Shown: piece by piece, positions 20,885-31,729 of the stretch
How the letters are laid out: every line of letters begins with the position of its first letter
Position numbering within the stretch: the stretch's first letter is position 1
NCBI GenBank assembly: GCA_037693485.1
Contig: CM075348.1
Location: 10,956,501 to 11,020,500 of the forward strand
Direction of reading: 5' to 3'
Length of the DNA: 64,000 nt
DNA from: Kitagawia praeruptora
Taxonomy: Eukaryota; Streptophyta; Magnoliopsida; Apiales; Apiaceae
The notes under the pieces: model-generated
Database searches by the model: none
What the model was told of the DNA's origin: nothing
The model's input: only the letters and a program-made list of their open reading frames with translations
Program-made: the position numbers and the translations under genes

Positions 20885-23800
20885 CTAGTTCTTCTTTTTA
20901 CTACCTTTTGTCTGATCTTTATCTCCCCCAGCTCTATCAGTCTGGTGGTGTTGTTGTTGTTGTCTTTGAATTGTCTTTATCTCCCCCTTTTTGACATCAG
21001 CAACATTAATTCCAAGAGATTCAGAAACAGAACAAATGAGATTCATAAGAACTGCTTGATTGTCCATAATTGTGACTTGGTTATCTTCAAGTGATTGAAG
21101 TCTTGTTTGAATAGCAATTTGAGAATTCTGAATATCTTTCAAAACATCAGAATGAACTTCAATGTTGGAAGTGCTTCTAGTATCTCCAGTATCAGAATCA
21201 GAAAGAACTGCATCTTCAAGTCTTGTAGAAGAGGTTGTTTGAGTTGTATGATATTCAAGTAATAAAACCTGATTAGAAGTATCAACATCTTCATCTTTCT
21301 GTTCTGGAACTGAAACATGATCATCATCTCCTTCACCAGTATTCTGTGTATTAACATCTTCAAATCCTGACTCCTCCTTAGAGTGATCAGAGACTGTTGA
21401 TGTCTCAATTTTAGCTGATATTGGAAGTACATACAAAGGAACACTAGGATCATTAGGATCTTCATCTGGTACATATGTATCAAGAGATTGCTTTATCCTG
21501 GCACCTCTTCTGTTAATGATTCCTGCAAGCCTCTCCTTTTGCTTCTGAGCTTTAACTTCTGGCTTTGCATTGTGATGTGCTAGGTCATTCTTCTGATACA
21601 TTTTGATGAATGAATAAGTACCAGCATCCATACCCAAATTTTCAGACCAAGATTCAGGAAAAACCTGATCCCAGAAATCAAATGATGGTTTCCTAATTTT
21701 CTCTCCCTCACTATGGAGTTGATCATCCATACCCTCATTCTCACTTTGACTTACTAAAGTCAACACTCTTTCTACCTCACCTTTTGCCTGGTCAGGAGCC
21801 AGCCGCTCAAATTATGGATCTAAGTCCATCTTTTCAAGTGTATCACTCAAATTTAGATAAGTGCTCTCATGACCTACAGAAAAATAGAGTTTAGAAGAAG
21901 TTTTTATACCTGAACTCACATGGAGAGAGGGTTCCTCATATGGCATGTGGCTTGAGGTTTTCTCCAAGGAGTGAGCTGCTATAGTCTCTGAACCCTTACA
22001 ATCATCTTCTTTCCTTTCAGAAACTACAGGCTCCAGTATACCACTTTCAGGTTCTTTACTAGACTCTGATGTCTTCAGTAATACTTCATTAGACACCATA
22101 GTTAGTACATCACCGTCTTTAAGTGTTGTTTGCTGAGACACACCCTCAAGGTGGATAGACTCTGACTGAACAAAATTTGTTTGATCTTCAGAAAAATCAA
22201 CCAAAGTCATTCCTCCCATATCATAGGGTATCTCACTTGCATTCTCAGTCATCACAGAAGACCTTTCAACATCAGCTATCACAGCTCCTGAGTCATCCTT
22301 CCTCTGACTAGATGGTTCTTGTGTTACAGTGACTGTGATCTGATCTTTCCTACTATTCACCACTGGTGCAATAGTATCTTCTGTTGACTGCATTCCTCTA
22401 TCTACTTCCTCCAGTTGTTCACCTTGAGCTGAAGCATCTTCAATAATTACATTCTTGTCAAATAAATATGCATGAAGTGATTGAAGTGCACCATGCTTCG
22501 AGAGTCCAAATTTCTTGACTAATTGTCTTCTGATAGACACATAGAAATACATCTTCATTAAGTCAAGTCTTTGATGTAGAAGTCCATATTCATCTGGAAA
22601 TAAAAGTTTTGGTACTCTTTCAACCAAAAAATCCAAAACAGGCCTTGACAACTTCACTTTGAGAGAAATTAGTCCCATAGCCAGTCTGTATGATAATGTA
22701 GTTTCCCATGAAGAATCAATATCCAGATCTCTCTTGTCAAATACTGACATAGATGTAGCTTGATTTGTAGAAACCTGCATGATATTAGTTGGACTAGACT
22801 CTGTGTGTGTAGGTGACAATTGAATCTTTCTCCTTGTTCTCCTGATATAGTGAGCAAAAGATTTATCCTGAGAAGACTCAAGAGGTGTAGACACAGAAGT
22901 GATCTTGGGATGAGATCTTTGTTCAATAGACACAGTCTTTTGAGAGACAGTATCCAGTAACTGTTTTCCCTTTTTAAGAACTACAGCCTTTTGAGAGACT
23001 GCAGCCTGGCTGTGACTAGGTTTGTCATCTCTTTGTGCTAACAAAGAAAGTTGAATTGCAGCCTTCAATTCTGCTCTCTCAGCAAGAGTTAAATCATCAT
23101 CATCTTCACTAGAATTACTACTACTACTTGACACAACAAATTTTCTCTTCCTTACAACTGATGTCTTTTGAGAAACACCAGAGGTTGGTTTCTTTGAAAC
23201 AATAGGCTGTGGATCAAAATTTGGTTCTTGAATTGTTTCAGAGACTATAATGTTTTGGGCTACTTGGGTAGACACAGGTGGGTTCTCCTCCAATTGAGAT
23301 TCCTGAGCCATTTCACCACAAAAGAAAGAAGAATTGTAGAAAGTAGGAAGATGAGTTTTAAGAATTACCTGAACATGATATGGATAATGAATTGCAGGTA
23401 TTTCATCTAGATTCTTTTCATTGTCCTTCTTTGTAATGTCAGAGAAAATTCTCTTTTGCTGTTCATAAGAAGAAACACAATGTTCTCTACCAAATCTAGT
23501 TTCAACATCAGGAATAAAATGGTTAATAAACAATTGCATAAATCTATGATAATAAACCATTTTCCTGTTTTGATCTCTTAACCCAAGTTTAATACTCATC
23601 TGACTTAAGATAATATGACCAATGTTGATTACTCTGTCATAAAGCAAACTATAAGTAATATGTGATGTAACAGAAGTAATTTGCTGAAAAGAACTACATT
23701 TGCCAGTAAAACATTTAGCAATTTGATCAAAGTAAAAAGACCATTCCTTTCTAAGAAAAGACCTATTCAACTGGCTCATGTTATCTAGAGGTCCACTATA

Positions 23801-24067
23801 ACCTAATTCAGACAACATAGTTCTTATATTATCATCAGATGGTACATTCTCATAACTATCAGTAACAGGTAAGCAAAGTACTGAACTAACAACAGATTCA
23901 GTAATGTCAAAGGAATATTGTCCTAAATGTAGAACAATCTTACCTGAATGACTCTGAGTAGAATCAATTACCTCAGCATTCTTCCAAGCTTGTGAAACAG
24001 CTACTTGATTAATCTGTGGAGATGCTGTCAATGCATAACTTAATGGTCCATACGCCAGAAAGTCCAT
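20885..24067 (-). pseudogene. Sirevirus env-position ORF, interrupted by one in-frame stop
   Basis: ATG at 24067. The frame is open for 751 codons to a TAA at 21814-21812. It then continues in the same frame with no other stop to 20885, giving about 1,060 codons in all. The N-terminal ~250 residues form the conserved part, with YGPLSYALTASP and a QAWKNAEV-type segment, as in the extra ORF of asterid Sireviruses. The middle is Ser/Thr/Glu-rich with a run of Ser and acidic residues (about residues 310-330). The part after the stop has a conserved block (SFDFWDQVFPESW) and a Gln-rich, Lys-rich end. I see no convincing signal peptide or strong C-terminal membrane anchor, so 'envelope-like' describes position only. 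The single nonsense codon is either a recent mutation or a readthrough site. Confidence 0.75.
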
Positions 24068-25505
24068 GATTGGATTAGTGATTTTGAAAACTCAAGAGTG
24101 ATTTTTGCTTTAGAGAATGTAAAATTAGAGAAAGCAATTACACGATTAGAGTTTCAAATCAAATATATTTCACAAATCTTTCAGACCACTATCCCACGTT
24201 GACACGTAGATTGACAGGTGTCAGTCCCTGAAAAATGCGGTTACCCACGATTTTTGGAAAATAAAATCCAAAATTGATTTTTCATGAAATAAATCAGGGT
24301 ATAAATAATCAATACTGATCAGCTTCCTTTTCCTGATGACCTCTCATCAAAATAATCACAAAATGCAATGTGATTTAAAAATATAATTTTCAAATCCTGA
24401 TGGTCACACATGAAATCCTGACCAATATCATCAGAGACTTAATATGGAGTTTTCCACGTGGCATTTTTCTTTTATCTGAAAAAGAAAATAAACAATTAAT
24501 CTGAACAGAAAATCAATTGGTTAGATATTTTCAATATTTCTTGAAACAAGAAATACAGTCACACGCAATAATTAGCATCTGACTTCATTAAAACTTCCAA
24601 GTGACTGTTCAGCTTCTCACGTCTTTCTTTAAAAGAACCAGACGCCTTATGCCATTCTCCATAACCTTTCAATTTCTTTTCTTCTCAACAATGCTTCTCA
24701 AACCAAAAATCCCTTCAAACCCATTTTCCAGATTTTTCTTGATCGATGAACATCCTGTTCTTGATCATCTCTTTGAACAAATGACTCTTCTCATCGAACT
24801 AATCATGAATGGATTGGTTTTCGAAAATATCCAGAGGTTTCTCCTAGAACATCCATCTGTTGGATACAATCTTCCCCTAACCTCCTCAAAACTTGAGGAT
24901 GAAGAATTTGGCCGAGAGTCTGAGGTTGATCTTGATGGAGATGCTATTCATTTAAGTTAGCTGCTCTCATTCAAGTCGCCCAGACAAGGAATCCAAGAGC
25001 AAACGAGGCTTTCATCCCCTGATGGATTTCTTGAGATGCTCCTTGTACTGTTCCTCAGAGTTCATATCAAAGACAAGTATAGAATAGAAATTTAGACAAA
25101 AAGATGTTGTATTTCATTTCCATGTAATGATTTCTATAAATGAAAATACAATTTCTTGTTATCTGCTTGTCTTTTGATTTTTGAATGATGTATAAATTAT
25201 CAGTATGCAAATATCAAAACTTGCTGCTATAGACTTAACACATTACAGAATTAGATTACTACACAAAGTAAACGTCAGGATCTGAAACAATTTTCATAAT
25301 CCTGATACTTACACAATACTGATGACGTCAGCATCCTGATGACAAATCTAATCCTGATGATTATTAACAAGTCTATCATACTGAAATTTATCAAGGCAAA
25401 GTGTTATAGCTAAAGCATTTAACAATCAAATATAGATCCTGACAAGAATATCAAGTCTATAAGCTAAGAACAACATACCTTGCTACTTTTGCAGATGTTA
25501 CAGAT
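24068..25505. other. Sirevirus spacer between pol and the extra ORF
   Basis: 1.4 kb without a sense-strand ORF. It is rich in short 'tcctgat/atcagga' phrases, which are scattered through the LTRs too. It contains the antisense ORF described separately. Confidence 0.6.
24601..24960 (+). CDS. Antisense ORF inside the Sirevirus, unknown function
   Basis: A 119-codon plus-strand frame opposite to gag and pol. The internal ATG at 24691 (start MLLKPKIPSN) may be the real start, giving 89 residues. The sequence is not low complexity: it has a hydrophobic, Leu/Ile-rich middle (LLIELIMNGLVFENIQRF) and an acidic C-terminus (EDEEFGRESEVDLDGD). Local GC is higher than the surrounding spacer. I recognise no domain. 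It is either a genuine accessory gene transcribed against the element or a relic of captured coding DNA. It could also be chance; conservation across family members would decide. Confidence 0.35.
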   Translation: MTVQLLTSFFKRTRRLMPFSITFQFLFFSTMLLKPKIPSNPFSRFFLIDEHPVLDHLFEQMTLLIELIMNGLVFENIQRFLLEHPSVGYNLPLTSSKLEDEEFGRESEVDLDGDAIHLS

Positions 25506-28500
25506 CTAAAAATTTAACATTCCTAACTCATTTACTAGTCTACTAAATGTAGTTTCATCAAGTGGTTTAGTTAGAATATCTGCAAGCTGTTTGTCAGTAG
25601 GAACAAAATGAAGTTCCACAGTACCATTCTCAATATGTTCTCTAATAAAATGATACCTGACATCAATGTGCTTAGTCCTTGAATGTTGAACTGGATTTTC
25701 TGCAATTTTAATAGCACTAGTATTATCACAAAACATAGGAATATTACTAAGTGTCATACCATAATCCAGCAACTGATTTCTTATCCAAAGGAGCTGTGCA
25801 CAACAACTGCCTGCTGCTATGTACTCAGCTTCTACAGTTGAGGTTGAAACAGATTGTTGCTTCTTGCTTGCCCAAGAAATCAATCTATTTCCCAAAAATT
25901 GACATGTACCTGTAGTGCTTTTCCTGTCTATCTTACACCCTGCAAAATCAGAGTCTGAATAGCCAATTAGAAAGAAATCAGATTCTCTAGGATACCACAA
26001 ACCAAGATTTGGAGTTCCTTTGAGATATCTAAAAATTCTCTTCACAGCAATTAAATGAGATTCCTTAGGATCACTTTGGAATCTAGCACATAAACAGGTA
26101 GAAAACATTATATCTGGCCTACTTGCAGTTAGATATAACAATGAGCCTATCATGCCTCTATAACTAGTATTATCCACACTCTTTCCTTTAGGATCAGAGT
26201 CTAGTTTAGTGGCTGTTGCCATGGGTGTTTTTGCAACTGCACAGTCTTGAAAGTCAAACCTTTTTAAAAGATCTTTGATATACTTTGACTGATTAATGAA
26301 AATACCAGTCTCAGTCTGTTTGACCTGCAAGCCTAAGAAATAATTTAGTTCACCCATCATGCTCATCTGATACTTAGACTGCATAAGCTTGCTAAACTTA
26401 GCACACAACTTTTCATTAGCAGAACCAAAAATAATATCGTCAACATAAACTTGAACTAAAAGCAATTCACCTTTTATCTTTCTAAAGAATAGAGTTTTGT
26501 CAATTGTACCTCTTGTGAAGCCATTTTCAAGAAGAAATTTAGACAAAGTCTCATACCATGCTCTTGGTGCCTGCTTTAGTCCATAGAGTGCCTTGTCAAG
26601 TTTGTAGACATGATTTGGAAACTTTGGATCAACAAATCCAGGTGGCTGTTCTACATACACTTCTTCATCAAGTTTGCCATTTAGAAAAGCACTCTTTACA
26701 TCCATCTGGTATACCTTGAATTTTGAATGAGCTGCAAATGCAAGAAACATTCTGATTGCTTCTAATCTTGCTACAGGTGCAAAGGTCTCATCATAATCAA
26801 TGCCTTCTTCCTGAGAATAACCCTTGGCCACCAGTCTTGCTTTGTTTCTTACAATCATACCAGATTCATCTAGCTTGTTTCTGAAAACCCATCTTGCACC
26901 AACAATAGATCTATCTTTAGGTCTTGGTACCAGTTTCCAAACTTTGTTTCTCTCAAATTCATTTAACTCCTCCTGCATTGCAATTACCCAATCAGGATCC
27001 TGTAAGGCTTCTTCAACCTTCTTAGGTTCATTCTTTGAAAGAAAGCAACTATACAAGCATTCATTTTGAATTGATCTTCTAGTTTGAACACCACTATTTG
27101 GATCACCAATTATCAAATCTTCAGTATGATCCTTTGTCCATTTTCTAACAGGTGGTAGATTAACTCTGCTAGTCTCTCCCCCTAAGTTAGTGGTATCCCT
27201 TGTAGAAGAATTCTCTCTACCTTCAAAAACTCTCCTTTGATCAATAGAATCAGTAGATTCCATATTGCTGCTAGTTACTGATCTTTCCTCAGTAGACTCT
27301 GAAAGGTCAGTTTCTGATGGAGTAGACTCTGAAACGTCAATTCCTGATGGAATAGATTCTGAAAGACTAGTCTGCTCCTGATGATCACTGTGTTCTCTTT
27401 GATTTATTTGCTCCCCCTCAACAGTAGCATTCCTTTGAGAAGCAATAGAAATTCCTTCTGGAAAACCTTCATCATCACTTGAGAGTATCTCAGAATTCTT
27501 CAGATTTTCAAATTCCAATTCGTCATGGCTTTCATCAGTTTGCAAAATTCCAAATTTCTTATCATCAAATGCAACATGAATTGATTCCATAACAATGTGA
27601 GTTCTGAGATTATAAACTTTGAAGGCCTTAGATGCTGAATATCCTAGAAAAATTGCTTCATCCGATTTGGCTTCAAATTTTCCAAGTTGTTCTGGATGAA
27701 CTTTTAGGACATAGCATTTGCATCCAAAGATGTGAAAATATTTCACACTTGGTTTCTTTCCTTTGATCATCTCATAGGGAGTTTTTCCATGACTATTTAC
27801 CAAGGTACAATTTTGAGTGAAACATGCAGTGTTAATAGCTTCTGCCCAAAAGTAGGTTGGAAGTTTTGCATCTGCAGGCATGGTTCTTGCTGCCTCTATG
27901 AGAGTCCTGTTCTTTCTTTCCACTACACCATTTTGTTGAGGTGTACCAGGTGCAGAAAACTGTTGAGTGATTCCATTGTCTGCATAAAACCCCTCCATTG
28001 TAGAATTCTTGAATTCTGTACCATTGTCACTCCTAAGTACTTTGACTTTGTACTTAGAGTTATTATGAATATTCTTGATGAGTTCAATGATTTGCTGAGG
28101 AGCTTCATCCTTCTTGTGTAGAAAGAACACCCATGTGAACCTTGTGAAATCATCCACCATAACTAGAGCATATCTTTTCTTGCTGATAGACATAATGTTT
28201 ACTGGACCAAACAGATCAATATGTAGCATGTGAAATGGTTCAGTAATTGAATTTTCAGTCTTGCTCTTGAAAGTGGTTCTTCTTTGCTTTCCAAGCTGAC
28301 ATGCATCACAAAGTCCATCTTGCACAAAATTTGCCTGTGGTAGGCCTCTCACCAAATTGTGTTTAACAAGTTGATTAAGCTTCTTGAAATTAAGATGTGA
28401 GAGCTTCTTGTGCCAATTCCAGCTTTCATCACTTGTTGATTTGCTGTAGAGACATCTGACAATTCCTTTAGATGTATCACTTAAGCTGGCTTCATATATG

Positions 28501-28838
28501 TTACCATGTCTTTGACCAGTTAGAACAATGTCTCCATTCTGCATATTCAAGATTTTGCATCCTTCTCTGTCAAAGATTGATTTGTAACCTTTATCACCCA
28601 GTTGACTTATGCTTAAAAGAGTATGTTTCAAGCCTTCAACCAGTGCTACATTTTCTATGATGACATTCCCCAAAATAATTGAGCCATATCCCAGAGTTTC
28701 TCCTTTGTTGCCATCTCCAAAAGATATTACTGGGCCAGCTTTCCTCTCAAACTTTGTAAGCAGGGACTTCTTTCCAGTCATATGTCCAGAGCATCCACTG
28801 TCCAAGATAATTGAATGCTTCTTTCCTGTGCCCTGCAA
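25506..28838 (-). CDS. Sirevirus pol: protease, integrase, reverse transcriptase, RNase H
   Basis: 1,110 uninterrupted codons. The aspartic protease active site ILDSGCSGHMTG lies at residues ~10-22. The pre-integrase HHCC zinc finger (WHKKLSHLN ... CDACQLGK) is at ~140-185. The integrase core is at ~200-340, with D in LHIDLFGP, D in RSDNGTEF and the downstream glutamate in the QQNGVVERKNRT region. RVT_2 reverse transcriptase is at ~620-860, with the catalytic YVDD in VQVYVDDIIFG. RNase H is at ~960-1100, with SDSDFAG, STVEAEY and the CDN segment. All key residues are present. The frame has no ATG at its start (first in-frame sense codon after a TAA at 28856-28854; 28838 is TTG). Expression therefore needs frameshifting or splicing from gag, which ends 12 bp upstream. 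Confidence 0.95.
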   Translation of the reverse strand: MQGTGKKHSIILDSGCSGHMTGKKSLLTKFERKAGPVISFGDGNKGETLGYGSIILGNVIIENVALVEGLKHTLLSISQLGDKGYKSIFDREGCKILNMQNGDIVLTGQRHGNIYEASLSDTSKGIVRCLYSKSTSDESWNWHKKLSHLNFKKLNQLVKHNLVRGLPQANFVQDGLCDACQLGKQRRTTFKSKTENSITEPFHMLHIDLFGPVNIMSISKKRYALVMVDDFTRFTWVFFLHKKDEAPQQIIELIKNIHNNSKYKVKVLRSDNGTEFKNSTMEGFYADNGITQQFSAPGTPQQNGVVERKNRTLIEAARTMPADAKLPTYFWAEAINTACFTQNCTLVNSHGKTPYEMIKGKKPSVKYFHIFGCKCYVLKVHPEQLGKFEAKSDEAIFLGYSASKAFKVYNLRTHIVMESIHVAFDDKKFGILQTDESHDELEFENLKNSEILSSDDEGFPEGISIASQRNATVEGEQINQREHSDHQEQTSLSESIPSGIDVSESTPSETDLSESTEERSVTSSNMESTDSIDQRRVFEGRENSSTRDTTNLGGETSRVNLPPVRKWTKDHTEDLIIGDPNSGVQTRRSIQNECLYSCFLSKNEPKKVEEALQDPDWVIAMQEELNEFERNKVWKLVPRPKDRSIVGARWVFRNKLDESGMIVRNKARLVAKGYSQEEGIDYDETFAPVARLEAIRMFLAFAAHSKFKVYQMDVKSAFLNGKLDEEVYVEQPPGFVDPKFPNHVYKLDKALYGLKQAPRAWYETLSKFLLENGFTRGTIDKTLFFRKIKGELLLVQVYVDDIIFGSANEKLCAKFSKLMQSKYQMSMMGELNYFLGLQVKQTETGIFINQSKYIKDLLKRFDFQDCAVAKTPMATATKLDSDPKGKSVDNTSYRGMIGSLLYLTASRPDIMFSTCLCARFQSDPKESHLIAVKRIFRYLKGTPNLGLWYPRESDFFLIGYSDSDFAGCKIDRKSTTGTCQFLGNRLISWASKKQQSVSTSTVEAEYIAAGSCCAQLLWIRNQLLDYGMTLSNIPMFCDNTSAIKIAENPVQHSRTKHIDVRYHFIREHIENGTVELHFVPTDKQLADILTKPLDETTFSRLVNELGMLNF

Positions 28839-28849
28839 ACAAAAAGTAA

Positions 28850-31141
28850 CTAGTTAGAATTTTTTAGGACCCAACTTTGATTGGATCCTTTCTTACTAGA
28901 TTTAGAGACAACAGACTTTGAAGATTTTGCTTTTATTTTACCTGTTGCAGAGTTAACTTTAGACTCTGATTTCACAAACTGTTTGTGACTAGGAGTTTCA
29001 GATTTCAAAGAATAATAGTCATAATACAGTTCATGATATTCTCTACACATATAAATGGAATGAAGTAAACTACCACAATGATAACAAGCTTTTTGTGGTT
29101 GGTATTGAATTTTCTGAGTCTTGGGGAATCTGGACTCAGTTTTCCAAGAAGGTTTTTGATTGCAGTCTAGGGCCAAATGATTATGATTTCCACACTTATA
29201 GCATTTTTTCCTAGGTGCATCAGGTACATTCTTGTAATTATTCTCTTTGTTAATACCTTCTTTTCCATTCCTATTTCTCTTGATCTTGCTAGACTCTGAA
29301 AGACAATCTAATCTCTGTTTCAACTGAGACTTAGACAGAAACCCTATGTTTACATTCTTAGGTTTCTCTAACACTTTCTCATCTGAATAACTATTGTTAA
29401 TCCTTTTGTGTACAACAGGGGTACCTTTTGAATCAACAAATTTAACATGATTAGGTTCAGAAACAATTTTCTTACCTTCAGATTTAGATGTGTTAGCTTC
29501 TACCTTACTATCATCATTGACAATAGCTACCTTTTCTTCTTGTCTAGCCTTATCAAAACCTAAACCATTAACCTTGCCACGAATTCCACTTTCAAAGATT
29601 TCCATTGTCTTCTTACTGGAATTGTTAATGGTTTTAATCACATCTCTCTCTTCTTCTAGTTCTTTTCTGACATAGTCATAAGCCTCAAGAATAACACTAT
29701 AATCATGCTTAGCTTTATCAGAACTTAACTTGTATTCTTCCATTTGAATTAATTCAGATTCAAGAAAATTATTTCTATCAACTAATTTATCATTCTTAAC
29801 CTTAAGTTCATCTCTTTCACAAGTAAGAATTCTAAAATTAGTCATAAGATTCTTAAACTCAGCATGGATAGATCTAATTTCATCAGAATTTAAGCTATCA
29901 AATGAATCAAGAGAGTGAAGTGATACCTTAACAGAGGATGGAGAAGTTTTCTTTGGAGATCCAGGTTTGTCTGAACTATTGGCCATCAATGCAATGTTGT
30001 CATAATCCAATTCATCTTCAGAGTCACTGGAATCAGCCCAATCCTTCTGTGTGACCATAAGTGCATTACCCTTTCCTGAATTCCTAGGCTTCTTACACTC
30101 ACTAGCAAAATGTCCAAGCTCGCTGCAGTTAAAGCACTTGATCTTGGCCTTATCAAGCTTGACAATTGTACTTTTGCTTTTGTCACTCTTCTTCTCCTCC
30201 TTCTTTTGAAAAGGTCCTTTGCTAAATCTTCTCCTGTTGAATCTTCCTTTCTTGAAAGCTTTAGCAAACATAGCAAAGAGTTCTTGCATATCAGATTCAG
30301 AATCATTGTTGTCAGAGTCCATATCAGTAGTCTCTGACTCAGAACTTTCTTTGCTTTTCTTCTTCCTTGAATTCTTTACACCAATCTCTTCATGCTGTTC
30401 TTCAGGAAGCTTCTTAGCTTCAGATTGAGCAGTAAGTGCAATAGTCTTCATCTTTCCTTCACTCCTGCTCTTCTTCTGCTGCTTGTCAAGTTCATAAGCT
30501 CTTAATTTTCCATATACTGCCTCTAATGAAATCTCATCCAGATCATTAGCTTCCTCAATCGCAGATATCTTCTCATTGTAGAAATCAGGCAAAGCTTTCA
30601 TGAACTTTGTATTCATATCCTCCAAGTCGTAATATTTACCATGCATGGCCATCTCATTGATGAGTTTTGTAAACCTATCAAAGGTATCAGTAAGTGACTC
30701 ACCAGACTTGGATTCAAAGTACTCATACTGTTTTATAAGTAATGTCCTCATATTCTTCCTGACAGGCTTAGTTCCTTCACAGTGAACCTTAAGATTGTCC
30801 CATATATCCTTAGCAGTTTTACAAGAGAGAACATAGTTAGTGAGAACAGAATCAAGACTGTTGAATAATATGTTTCTCACTTTAGCATCTTTGAGAACAT
30901 TCTCCTTGTCCTTATCTGACCATTCAGATTTTGGCTTCTCTGCTGTATGTTCTGGAACAACCACACCATCAACAGTTGCTTGTCCAACGACCTTTGTTGG
31001 AACAAAAGGTCCATCTCTGATTCTGTCAAGATAATCAGGATCTGTTGCTTCCAGATGATGCAACATCTTTACTTCCCATAGAGTATATTCGTTTCTCTTG
31101 AGCATAGGAATTTTAGTATTCCCATCCTTGTAACCAGACAT
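28850..31141 (-). CDS. Sirevirus Gag
   Basis: 763 codons with an ATG at 31141, just downstream of the PBS. Residues ~50-230 form the copia-type gag domain (UBN2-like: KDIWDNLKVHCEGT, then YEYFESKSGESLTDTFDRF). A Lys/Ser/Glu-rich linker follows. A first CX2CX4HX4C knuckle (CFNCSELGHFASEC) sits near residue 340. A long region with coiled-coil character spans ~420-530. Two more knuckles lie near the C-terminus (CYKCGNHNHLALDC, CYHCGSLLHSIYMC). The TAG stop is at 28852-28850. Three knuckles in this arrangement are worth noting. No lesion is visible, so the protein is probably functional. Confidence 0.93.
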   Translation of the reverse strand: MSGYKDGNTKIPMLKRNEYTLWEVKMLHHLEATDPDYLDRIRDGPFVPTKVVGQATVDGVVVPEHTAEKPKSEWSDKDKENVLKDAKVRNILFNSLDSVLTNYVLSCKTAKDIWDNLKVHCEGTKPVRKNMRTLLIKQYEYFESKSGESLTDTFDRFTKLINEMAMHGKYYDLEDMNTKFMKALPDFYNEKISAIEEANDLDEISLEAVYGKLRAYELDKQQKKSRSEGKMKTIALTAQSEAKKLPEEQHEEIGVKNSRKKKSKESSESETTDMDSDNNDSESDMQELFAMFAKAFKKGRFNRRRFSKGPFQKKEEKKSDKSKSTIVKLDKAKIKCFNCSELGHFASECKKPRNSGKGNALMVTQKDWADSSDSEDELDYDNIALMANSSDKPGSPKKTSPSSVKVSLHSLDSFDSLNSDEIRSIHAEFKNLMTNFRILTCERDELKVKNDKLVDRNNFLESELIQMEEYKLSSDKAKHDYSVILEAYDYVRKELEEERDVIKTINNSSKKTMEIFESGIRGKVNGLGFDKARQEEKVAIVNDDSKVEANTSKSEGKKIVSEPNHVKFVDSKGTPVVHKRINNSYSDEKVLEKPKNVNIGFLSKSQLKQRLDCLSESSKIKRNRNGKEGINKENNYKNVPDAPRKKCYKCGNHNHLALDCNQKPSWKTESRFPKTQKIQYQPQKACYHCGSLLHSIYMCREYHELYYDYYSLKSETPSHKQFVKSESKVNSATGKIKAKSSKSVVSKSSKKGSNQSWVLKNSN

Positions 31142-31170
31142 GATTGCAGATCTTTATGATTACTCGAAAT

Positions 31171-31188
31171 CAACCTGCTCTGATACCA
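31171..31188 (-). promoter_or_regulatory. Primer binding site (initiator tRNA-Met)
   Basis: Minus strand TGGTATCAGAGCAGGTTG lies two bases inside the 5' LTR. Confidence 0.9.
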
Positions 31189-31190
31189 AT

Positions 31191-31729
31191 TGTTAACTCG
31201 AATACAAACCTTATACAGCGCTACGCACATTCACTAGTTCGATTCACGAGCTACACTCTTTACAATGATGTTGAGAGAGTATTTATAATGCTACCTATCA
31301 ACTAATAACAGAAAGATATAATCTATACATGACAATGTTCTGCCTTCTAGTCGATAGTTTCCTTCAATAGAAAAACTCTTTCCTTCATAATATCTTCTTG
31401 CTTGTTCTTCAAACAACGATCCTGTTTTATAGCACTTGCCAGTTTCTGTAGCATCCATAATGACATCATCAGTAACACGACTGATATCAGGATCTGTATA
31501 CTGCATCAGTATCTGATCAACCATCAGTATTGGACCATCATCAGGATTTGCCCTTTGTTCCTGACATGTAGTCTCTGATACACTGTTCATTCCTGACTAA
31601 ACTATACAGATAACTGTCTTACACATAAATCCTATATACAGTGCTAAATCCTTTATAAGATCAGGATTACAAGAAGTATAATGTGTAAATTCTATTCTTA
31701 ACATCACAACTTATGAATTATTCCTAACA
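31191..31729 (-). repeat. 5' LTR of Sirevirus
   Basis: 539 bp; differs from the 3' LTR at two positions that I can see. Target duplication CGCAA follows on the right. Confidence 0.95.
31281..31287 (-). promoter_or_regulatory. LTR TATA box
   Basis: Minus strand TATAAAT, followed about 30 bp later by the likely transcription start region. The same box occurs in the 3' LTR near 20210. Confidence 0.65.

Larger units (their letters stand above)
20120..31729 (-). mobile_element. Sirevirus-type Ty1/copia retrotransposon, nearly intact
   Basis: 11.6 kb, minus strand. LTRs are 20120-20658 (3') and 31191-31729 (5'), 539 bp each, with 2 differences seen (20148 and 20172 against their partners). The target duplication is CGCAA at 20115-20119 and 31730-31734. 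The PBS is complementary to initiator tRNA-Met and the PPT is AAATAGGGGGAGAT. Order on the minus strand: gag, pol (protease, integrase, RT, RNase H), a spacer with an antisense ORF, then a long extra ORF in the env position. This order and the pol sequence fit the Sirevirus (SIRE/Maximus) lineage. Confidence 0.95.

Noticed and set aside
26824..30428. Plus-strand ORFs of 60-129 codons
   Set aside because: Shadows opposite the intact Sirevirus gag and pol.
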